This document shows positions 55,642-64,000 of a stretch of DNA of 64,000 nucleotides, in pieces. Below the pieces are notes generated by a model. The model ran no database searches. It saw only the letters and a program-made list of their open reading frames with translations, and was not told the origin of the DNA. Location: positions 248,001 through 312,000 of the forward strand of contig JAEHOE010000135.1 of the NCBI GenBank assembly GCA_016858145.1. The letters run 5' to 3'. Position numbers and translations under genes: made by a program. The stretch's first letter is position 1. Each line of letters opens with the position of its first letter. This DNA comes from Edaphochlamys debaryana (Eukaryota; Chlorophyta; Chlorophyceae; Chlamydomonadales).

Positions 55642-58399
55642 ATGGCCCAGACACGGGCCCGCGGGGGCTGGACCCCCGCTTGTGCGGTGGCGCTTCTCGT
55701 CGCCATGTGCGTTGCGGTCGCCCCCGCCCAGGCGAAGCGCGAGCTGCGCGACGCAGAGCCATCTGGGCCGCGCCCCGACTTCGTGTACCTCATCGTCGGA
55801 GACAGCCTCTCGGACACGGGTGAGCGCGAGTACCGCCATGGCTGATGATCACCTGCGAACGGTCCCAGGACAGCGTCGCGGCGTCGCGCCTGCGGGGCCC
55901 AATCGCTCTGGGACAGGGAGCCTGAGCGTCGCTCGTCAGCGCGCGGCGCCTCAAGCTTGGCAGTCGGACTGCGCTTGACGAATCCCCTCCGATCCCCACG
56001 CGCAGGCCGGTGCTTCGCCGCCGGAGGAGTGCCCGACTCCCGGCTCTACTACGACGGCAGGTGGGGCTCGCTTCTGCGCAGTGCGGCGAGGGAAGAGGGA
56101 AGTCGGGCGCCCCCGTGGTGTGGGAACGGTTGAGTTGGGGTCTGATGCGGCCGGGTCTGCGGAGGCCTGGCGCCGGGCCGCCCGCGCCGCCAAACCCATC
56201 CACGAGTACCACGACCCCAGCCACCCCGCCCCTCGTGCCCCCTCCACCCGCCGCCCCAGGTTCTCCAACGGCCCCGTGTGGGTGGACGTGCTCAAGGCCA
56301 ACCTCAGCGCCCCTCAGGGCCGGCAGGGGGGCAGGAAGCGGGTGCAGGTGAGGGCGGGTTGGGTAAAGCAATCGCCACGCGGTTTTGAACCCAGCCACCT
56401 TTCACCCCTGCTCGCCTCCCTTTGCCGGTGTCGGTACATACTCTCCCTCTGCAGCGGCCATCCCATCACCCACCACTACTCAATTCCCCACCCTCGACCC
56501 CCTTTCCTGCAGTTCCTCAACTACGCCTTCGGTGCCGCCACCGCCTGCCCCGTGCCGGGCCACATCGCGCGCTACCCCTTTGTGCAGCACCTGCAGGCGC
56601 AGACCGCAGCGGCGGTGGCGGACCTGGCGGCGGGGCGCGTGCTTCGGGGCCGGGGCACCCGGGTGGTGGCGGTGCAGTGGGTCGGGGCCAACGACCTGCA
56701 GGTGGGGGGGTGGGGGAGGATGAAAAAGGGGGGTGGGGGGCTCGGCACTCGGGTGACCCCCGCCAACCCCCATGCATGCGCTTGGCGGCCCGCCCCTGGC
56801 TGTCGCCTCCCCCCGTGCCGCCTCCCCACGCCCCGCCCTGCCCTGCCTCCGCCCCTGTCCCCTGCGCTCACCTCCCCCCCCCTTCTACCCCCCCCTGCCC
56901 CCCCTCAGCTGGCCCTGGAGGCCGGCTCCCTGACCGACCCGCAGGCGGTGGCCGCCGCCGCCGCCGCCGTGGCGGGCTGCCGGCTGGCGGCGGTGCAGGC
57001 GCTGCTGGCGGCGGGGGTGCGGGACGTGGTGCTGGGGCCGCTGCCGCCGCTGCACCTGGCGCCCATTGTGCCGGGGCCGCTCAAGGAGAAGGTGGGGGCG
57101 GGGCGGGGGCGGGGGTGCGGGGGCAGGCACGGGGAAAGGAGGCAGCGGCCGGCGAGCCCAATGTGCATCGAGGCCCAGAGCTTCAGGTCCATCCGTCTCC
57201 GATGCCAGTAGCCGGGCCGTGGGCGAGCTGTGCTGACATGGGATTGGGGGCACGCACGAGGGAGGGGGGTCACGGGGTCACGGGGTCGAGGGTCAGGGGG
57301 TCAGGGGGGAGGGGCCGGCAGGTTTCAGTCCCACCAGTTCCTCCTCCAGCACCCCCTGCCTCCAGCACCAAGGCCCCATCCCTTCTGTCTCCTCCCCCTT
57401 CCAACTCCCCTCCCCCTCCCCCCCAGGTTGCGGCCATGGTCCGCGGCTTCAACGCCGCCCTGGCCGCGGGGGTGGGGGCGCTGCAGGCGGGGCTGGACGG
57501 CGCGGGGGCGGGGGCGCGGGTGGCGCTGCTGGGTGACGCGGACAACGCCTGGGTGGAGGGGGACCGGGCGGGGGCGGCAAGGGACGGACTGGTGCTGGAC
57601 GGTGAGCGCGGGGGAGGGGTGAGGGGTGAGGGGGGCGGTCGGGGGAACGGGGAGGGCGGAGGATGTACGCTGTGCCCCTACCGTTGCCTGGCAATGCAGC
57701 CCCCTCGAGCCCCCATGCCCGTGCTCCACTCCCCTTTGCAGTCCTCGCTCTCCATACCACACCCACTGTCCTTTACAAACATGCTCATTGCCTCTTCCCC
57801 CATTCTCCTCCCCCCCCCTGCCCGCCCCCCCCCCCCAGAGCCGTGTGTGGCCACGGACGCCATGGAGCTGAGGGCGCCCACGCTGCGGCCCCCGGTGTGC
57901 CCCGACCCGTCTAAGCACATCTTCTACGGTGGGCCCGCGGGGGGCAGGGGGTGGGGGGAGGGGCTGAGAGCGACGGATCCCCAGCCAGAGCCTCTCGTGA
58001 CCCCGTTCAGTGCCAGGGGCGGGGCCGCACCGACAGTGACTGGCGGGGCTTGTAGGAACGGGCGGGTGGGGAGGAGGCCAGACCCACATCGCACCCAGCA
58101 GGGTCCCGAGTTCAGCCTTATGTCCTTGTGTCGTCAACCTTGCCCCGCCTTTCCGGCGGAGCTACCACGCCACATACGCAAGCCTGTTGTGGGCTGGAAA
58201 CCCTCGCTATTCATTCCCCACCCCTCTGCTTCCCCCCTGCTTCCCTCCCCCTGCTTCCCCCCTCGCCCCTCCCTCCCCCCCAGACCCCCGCCACCCGGGC
58301 GCTGCCTACCACGCCTGGTTCGCCCTCGAGGGGCTGCTGCCGCGGCTCAGGGCGCTGGGGCTGGCGCCGCCCGCGCCGCCGTGCCCCGGAGACGACTGA
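55642..58399 (+). CDS. Secreted GDSL/SGNH-family esterase or lipase
   Basis: Eight exons: 55642-55819, 56006-56060, 56260-56347, 56513-56701, 56909-57091, 57427-57601, 57839-57928 and 58284-58399. The phase closes for 357 residues. The signal peptide covers about 1-31 (ALLVAMCVAVAPAQA). Plant-type GDSL blocks are in order: GDSLSDTG at 53-60 with nucleophile Ser55, the RFSNGPVWVDVL segment, NYAFGAATA (oxyanion Gly block), VGAND at 164-168, and DPRH at 320-323 giving catalytic Asp320 and His323. The full triad suggests an active hydrolase acting on esters of lipids or wall polymers outside the cell. The third-last exon encodes a variable loop rich in Ala and Gly. The next gene downstream, a sulfatase, is also secreted, but no operon-like link is implied. 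Confidence 0.88.
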
Positions 58400-58871
58400 G
58401 GATCGATGAGCGGCGCCCGCTCCTGCGCCCCTGGGAGACCAGGGGTTACTGCGTCGTACGTGTGATAGGCAAAACTGCATAATTGCATGGGCATCCCAGG
58501 CAGCTGTGCACCTGCAAGCACTAGCATCTAATTAAGGCTAGCATCCTGTCGCCTCTGGACAAATGGGCAGGCTTGATTCATACATCGGAACTGAAACCCC
58601 ATGCGTCTATCGTTTGATCCCATACAACACTGCCCTGGATTGCTTGATGGGTGGTTGCTTGGCGGGCATTCTATGTACCGGTACCCGGCTCCCCCTACAC
58701 GCACGAACCCCGCGCGGGCTGACAGAGCAGACTTCTCTGTGCACGTTGTCGTAGCTCAGGGGTTCGCTGGAAGCTCCCACGCACCCTAGTGCTGTCCCAC
58801 GGCCCGGTCAAGCAGGCCACGTACCACACGTACCACGCTGCGAAGGCCCTCCTTTCAGGGGCCGCGTCTGC

Positions 58872-58876
58872 TGTAA
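58872..58876 (+). terminator. TGTAA polyadenylation signal, GDSL hydrolase gene
   Basis: The word lies 473 bases after the stop codon, directly before a 15-bp triplicate. Confidence 0.55.
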
Positions 58877-58882
58877 TCAACG

Positions 58883-58927
58883 CATTCTCGATGGTGCCAT
58901 TCTCGATGGTGCCATTCTCGATGGTGC
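58883..58927 (+). repeat. Three tandem copies of a 15-bp unit
   Basis: The unit CATTCTCGATGGTGC is repeated three times without mismatch immediately after the TGTAA signal of the GDSL gene. Confidence 0.95.
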
Positions 58928-59210
58928 CCCTGACTGTGTCGCTGCCGGGGGTGCGTAAAGTAGCCGGCTCAGCGCAACAGTGCGCTGCCAGCGCACTCCA
59001 GTGGAGGGCTGGAGGGCCGGCACCTCAGGGCGCAGCCTGACAAGCGAGGACAAGGGACAGGGCGGGCCGCCCCACATCCAGGGCATCCAGCCTGTCACTT
59101 GCGAACTAGGTGCCGCGAGCCTTTGCACTTTCCCGAACTCGTGCAACACTGCGCGGAAGGTCGAGGGCAGGACGGCGGAGGGCTCCCGCCTGGCGGCGGC
59201 GGGGCGTGGG

Positions 59211-59826
59211 CGCGGGGACCCAGGTGGCCCACACCGCCACACGTGCCCGCCCCGGGGCCCTGCACCACCGGAGGAGCAGACAGGCCCCGCACTAGGCTCC
59301 CCATTCCATCAAGCGCCTTGTACATACCAGGCACGGCTTGAACTGGGTGCAGCCATGGCCCTCCCCAGGCCTCCCCCCAGCCCAAACTGGTCAAGCCCCC
59401 CGCCCCCGCCGGCGGCAAGGCCCAGGCCGGGGGCTTACCCTCAGGTAACACTGGTGGTCCGCCTTCAGTAACCCCAACGCCCCCCCACGGCGCACCCACC
59501 CATCCGTACAGGTCACGTGACCCGGCCGTCCCCTCACAGCGGGGGGGCGGGGTGGGTGGGCACTGCCCGGCAGGTGACACCCAGCAGTCGGGGCACGGTG
59601 CGCGAAAAAGGGGCGCGGTGACGGGGCGGCCACACATCTCATCCTTTTCCCTTCTCACTCTTCCAACTCATGCACTTATGCTGCCGATGAGAAAGCATTA
59701 TATCGCGGGAGAGGGGGCGTTGATGATGCGGAGGGCTGGAGGGCGGAGGGCACCGGCCTGGCACGGCCTGGCAGCGGCAGGGCCGCAGCGCGGGGACCAC
59801 ACGTGCGCGCCCCGGGGCCCTGCACC
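59211..59826 (+). repeat. Two related GC-rich blocks about 560 bp apart
   Basis: GCGCGGGGACC and a following CACACGTGCxCGCCCCGGGG...CCCTGCACC block occur at about 59211-59266 and again at about 59789-59826, in the same orientation and with almost no mismatches, though the spacing between the two words differs. They may be remnants of one repeated element. Confidence 0.6.
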
Positions 59827-60334
59827 TGCAATGAGCCACAGCGAGCAGTCCGACTCATGTCCACACCATGCATGAGCACACGCGGCGACCGGCGACGTCG
59901 CCTTGGAACCGTAAGTCTGCGTTCTTCGCAGCTCCCCGGAGCGTAACGGCCGCAGCAGGGCACGCTTTACGAACGCGAGCGCGTCCGGGCGCGCGCGCGG
60001 CGAGACCGCACACGCATACCATTAGTCGCTTGCTCATGTGTGTCGGTCACCGCGGTAGCGTTGGAGTCGGGCTCAGCGCCCGTCCTTCGGCCCCAACCCA
60101 CCATGCGCGAAGACGGAGGGTCGCGCGGTCACGAACCCGCCCGCGATAGCGTTTCGAGGTAAGCAAGCAAGTGCAATGGAACGCATAGCGATGTGAGCTG
60201 GTGGCGGGCCGCCGGGCGCACGGGAGTGCGAACTCGGCAGCGACCGCTGTGGCTGTCGCTGTTGCAACAACCCCCGTACAGGCGCCCGTCGGCACTCCTG
60301 GCCTGGCACTTCAGGCGCGGCCCCATAACCTCCG

Positions 60335-60342
60335 TTATATAT
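60335..60342 (+). promoter_or_regulatory. Possible TATA box of the sulfatase gene
   Basis: TTATATAT lies about 300 bases upstream of the sulfatase start codon in otherwise GC-rich DNA. It is a reasonable but unproven core promoter element. Confidence 0.35.
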
Positions 60343-60644
60343 GCCGCTTGCTGGACAGGACAGGCACTTATCATTACTTGCGACCTCGCGGCTTACCTCG
60401 CGGCGGGTGCGCACAGTGTCGCGCCGCACGCCAAATAGCATAGAACCAGCGACACCCCTATACGCGACTAGATAACGTGTGCCCATCACATCTAGAAGCT
60501 ATAGAGAGTCACCGAAGACAAAGCCTGAAGACCCCGCCAGCCGGCCGTGTGCATTCCGGGTCACTACTACGCCCAGTACAACCCACCTCAGCGGCCCGGT
60601 CGAGTACCACAAGCGCCAATTAGCCTTGCTGATAGTCAATCGCG

Positions 60645-63600
60645 ATGGGTGCGATGCCGCTTCGGCGAGGAGCTTTGTGGGTCGCCATGTTGGTGGTCGC
60701 TGCCATGTCTGGGTGCCGCGCGAACCTGGACAGCGACGGCAACAAGCAGAGCAGGCGCGGGCTCAAGCAGTGGATGATTGACTTCCCGTCGGCGGCTTCC
60801 TCTCCTCCACCTCGCCGCTCTCCACCGATGGGCTCGCGCCAATCGCCACCTCCGCCTCCCCTCAAGGAGTCGCCGCCGCCGCCTCGTCGCTCTCCTCCGC
60901 CTCCCCTCAAGCAGTCACCACCTCCCCCGCAGCGGGAGTCCCCACCGCCGCCGCTGCGTCAATCCCCACCTCCCCGGCGGTCCCCACCTCCCCCCACGCA
61001 GTCCCCACCTCGCCCCACGCAGTCCCCGCCGCCCCCCGCGATCAAGCAGTCCCCGCCGCCCCCGCCCACCAAGCAGCCCCCGCCTCCGCGCTCTCCTCGG
61101 CGCGTGAGGTCGCCTCCGCCTGAGCAGTCGCCGCCTCCGCCCCCCATGCAGCCCAGCAAGCAGTCGCCCCCGCCCCCACTCAAGCAATCGCCCCCGCCCC
61201 CGCTCAAGCAATCGCCCCCGCCCCCCGTCAGGCAGTCGCCCCCGCCCCCTAACAAGCAGTCATCCCCGCCGCCGCCCAAGACCAGTTCGGGCGGCGGACC
61301 CTCCTCCACCGGCGGGGACCCCTCCCCCACCTTTGGCCGAGTGCGCTCACGCGTCCCCCGGGCCCCCTACAGCCCCTTCTCCCCTCGCACCCCCACCGCC
61401 CCCAACCCGCCGCCCCCGCCGCCGCCCCGCAAGATCAACCGCCCGCCCGTCGACCCCCGCTCCAAGCCCAAGCCCAACTTCATCGTCATCATCACGGACG
61501 ACCAGGATGACGTAATGAACACCACGCACCCGTACTACATGCCCGCGCTCAACCGCCACCTGGCCCAGGGCGGCACGCGGCTGCCCAACTTCCTGGTGTC
61601 CACGGGCGTGTGCTGCCCCGCCCGCGTCAGCGCCTTCACGGGCCGATACGCGCACTGCACGTGAGGGTGGCCGTGGGGGGGGGGGCTGGGTGGGGTGGGG
61701 TGCAGGGCTGATTGGCTGGGGGTGGGGGTGGGGGTGGGGGTGGGGGTGGGAGGCGGGGCTGCCTTTCCTCTGGGTCTGCGGCCCTGCCCTGCCCGACCAG
61801 CCCACTCAACGCCCTCCGTGGAACCCCCGCCCCATCTTCCCCCCCCCCCAGCAACATCACGGGCAACTCGTACCCCAGCGGCGGCTTCCGCAAGTTCTAC
61901 GAGCAGCGCACGGACCGGGAGGGCTGGATGCCCAAGTGGCTGCAGGGGGCGGGGTACCGCACCGCCCTGGTCGGCAAGGTGGGAGGGGAGGGGCGGGGCC
62001 GGGAGGGGCCGTGGAGGGAAACAGCTCTGGGACCGTCCCCTGTCACGTGCCTCCGTACTAGCAACTCTCCTGGTCTTCCCTCGCCCCCAACGCAACGCAT
62101 GCCTCAATCACCATTCCCTCTCCCCCCCCCCCCCCAGTTCCTGAACGCCTACTTCCCCTCCACGGGCTACATGAACGAGACCACGGGCTTCGTGCCCGAG
62201 GGCTGGGACACCTTTGACGCCACCACCACCGGCACCTACGACTTCTGGGCCACCTGCTTCGCGCTCAACGGGGGCCCCGACACCTGCTACAACGGGCAGT
62301 ACCAGACAGACGTCATCAGCGCCAAGGCAGCCAAGCTCATCAAGTGGGTTGAGGGGTTTGGGTAGAAAGGGGCGGTGGAAACCGTGGGGGTGGCGGGTGG
62401 CCGTTGCTGCGATGGAGCGGGCCCTGCTGCTACCTGATCCGCACGGCCTAACATCTGCCTTCCGCCCCCCCCCCCCCCCCCCCGCTGCTCCCCCCCCCCA
62501 GGGAGATGAGTGCGCAGGGCGACCCCTTCCTCCTCTACCTGGCCCCCGCCGCCCCCCACGTGGAACAGCAGACCGGCCGCCGCTTCGGACCCCCCTCCGC
62601 CGCCGCGCGCCACCGCAACCTGTATGCGAACGACAAGGTGCGGCCGACGGTCCGGGCGTGGGGTAGCCATGCTCGAGGGGGCGGGGGGGGACTCTAGTTG
62701 CGAGCCTCGCTTTCCGCCGCTGGATCCCTCTAGTGAGGAGCCTCGCTTTCGCAGTCACAGCCCTCGTCCCAAATCAACCCTAAATCCATCCCGCCCCCTG
62801 CCGCCCGCAGATCTCCATCCCCAAGGGTGCCAACTGGGACCTGGAGAACCCCAACATCCCCTTTGGGGACTACGACTACCACCAGGGCGCAGAGTACATG
62901 GTGGGGGGGCGGGGGGAGGGGGGCGGGCGGAGCGAATGAAAGGGCGGAAGGGCGGGATGGAGGACCGGGTGGGTGGAGGCCTGGTCGGGGGCGGGCGCCG
63001 GGGGTGGGCTCAGGCGGGCTGGGGCTGACGCCTGGATCAGGGGGGCTGGGGCCGACGGCTCTCTGATTCGCCCACTGATAGGGACCCCTCCCGCTCCTGC
63101 TCATCCTGAAGTCCCCCCCCCCTCCCGTCCCCCCCACCCCCCACCCGCCCCCCAGATGGAGAAGGACCGGGACCTGGAGGCGCACTACCTGGCTCGCCTG
63201 CGGGCGCTGCGGGCGGTGGACGACATGGTGGACGCCATCGGTGAGCCTTGAGAGGAGAGGGGAGTGGGGGGGGTGCATGGGCTGCGCACCTGCGCCCGGC
63301 ACGCGTCTTGCGAGTGGGCCGCCGCCCCTCTTCACGCCACACCTCCAGCTCACGCCTCCATTCCCCCCCACCCCGCCTTCATCCCCCAGTCGCCCAACTG
63401 GCCGCCTCGGGGCAGCTGGACAACACCTACGTGCTCTACACCTCGGACAATGGGCTGCACCTGGGGCAGTTCGGGCTGACGGACGGGAAGGCCACGTCCA
63501 TCGAGGAGGACGTGCGGGTGGGTGGGCTAAGAGGGGCGGGGGTGCGTGTTTGTGTACGGTATGGGATCAAAGCGGGGTGGGCTGGGCGCGCTTCGAGCTA

Positions 63601-64000
63601 CCGCCTCACGGCCTCAGCGCTGACCCTCCTCCCGCCCGCGTGCCCCCCCCCCCCCCCCCGCCCCCGCCCCCGCCCCCAGGTGCCGTTCTTCATCCGCGGC
63701 CCCGGCATCCCCGGCGGCACCGAGCTGCCGTACCAGGGCAACCTCATCGACATCGTGCCCACCCTGCTCAGCCTGGCGGGTGAGGCGCAGGGGGTGGGAA
63801 GGAGAGAGGGAGGGGGTGGGGAGCGCCCGGGTCCCCAGCTGCCCCGTGCACTGCGTGCTGTGAGGGTCCACCCGCTCGACCAGCTACGTAGGCTCGTGCT
63901 GTTCCCCTTTCGCACCCACCCACCTCTTTCCTTCCTCCTCCCCCTCCCCCCCCCCACACACACAGGCGTGCCCATCCCCGACGTTGTGGACGGCCTGCCC
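60645..64000 (+). CDS. Secreted sulfatase with extensin-like proline-rich N-terminal region (3' end missing)
   Basis: Nine exons are visible: 60645-61660, 61852-61978, 62138-62343, 62502-62637, 62811-62900, 63156-63240, 63390-63517, 63680-63779 and 63966 to the window edge (641 codons so far). A signal peptide (LWVAMLVVAAMSGC) is followed by about 220 residues of SPPPP-type repeats (SPPPPLKQSPPPP), the hydroxyproline-rich motif of algal wall proteins. The sulfatase domain begins near 278. DDQDD at 285-289 supplies metal ligands. CCPAR at 323-327 fits the C-x-P-x-R signal for formylglycine, with Cys323 as the converted residue. GYRTALVGK supplies the catalytic Lys, and SDNG in VLYTSDNGLHLG supplies metal ligands. 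These fit the arylsulfatase family, which volvocine algae secrete to release sulfate. The proline-rich region suggests wall attachment. The ATG at 60654 is an alternative start. Confidence 0.88.

Larger units (their letters stand above)
58400..60644. other. Intergenic: GDSL 3' UTR, repeats and sulfatase promoter
   Basis: The 2.2-kb stretch holds a TGTAA word at 58872-58876, a 15-bp triplicate at 58883-58927, a related pair of GC-rich blocks at about 59211-59266 and 59789-59826, and a TTATATAT word at 60335-60342 that could be the sulfatase TATA box. No gene was recognised. Confidence 0.5.

Noticed and set aside
56422..58482. 686-codon open frame on the plus strand
   Set aside because: It is the wrong frame through several exons and introns of the GDSL hydrolase; the spliced model has all catalytic blocks.

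Overview
This window is nuclear DNA of a volvocine green alga (Chlamydomonas/Volvox/Gonium type). The clues are very high GC, genes split by many short C-rich introns with GTGCGT or GTGAGT donors, TGTAA polyadenylation signals, and long Ala/Pro/Gln low-complexity stretches. Two divergently transcribed histone pairs carry the 16-nt volvocine histone 3' palindrome, and the histone H3 has the algal KTPATGG form. No bacterial, viral or organellar gene was seen. All exon models were built by hand from splice signals, reading-frame phase and family motifs, and all coordinates are unconfirmed by transcripts.

Layout. 1-6113 (-): a Gln/Ala-rich protein of unknown function that runs off the left edge. 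7768-14675 (-): a 14-exon GYF-domain protein (GIGYF/EXA1 type). 15399-18978 (+): a small EF-hand protein with a probable chloroplast transit peptide and a hydrophobic C-terminus. 21092-21871 (-): a p32/MAM33 mitochondrial matrix protein. 22867-23837 and 24995-25867 (-): two tandem secreted phytocystatins. 26125-28233 (+): a MED8-like Mediator subunit. 29256-35950 (+): a 15-exon transmembrane receptor-like protein kinase. 37854-41734 (-): a large MYND zinc-finger protein, followed by a decayed partial copy of itself at about 41950-42390.

42948-50083 is a histone region. H3 and H4 diverge at its left and H2B and H2A diverge at its right, with a SKIP24-like F-box protein gene (44792-47984, +) between the pairs. 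50956-54663 (-) encodes a nucleoside hydrolase whose reading frame requires two GC-AG introns. 55642-58399 (+) encodes a secreted GDSL/SGNH hydrolase. 60645-64000 (+) encodes a secreted sulfatase with a long extensin-like SPPPP linker and continues past the right edge.

The genes do not form a pathway; this is an ordinary gene-dense euchromatic segment. Shared themes are secretion to the wall or periplasm (two cystatins, GDSL hydrolase, sulfatase, receptor kinase), nucleus and chromatin (histones, MED8, MYND), and protein turnover or translation control (F-box, GYF). I did not find a convincing new multi-gene system. The items most worth a second look are the receptor kinase ectodomain with its repeat-flanked intron insert, the paired GC-AG introns, the proline-rich sulfatase, the tandem cystatins and the interrupted histone cluster.
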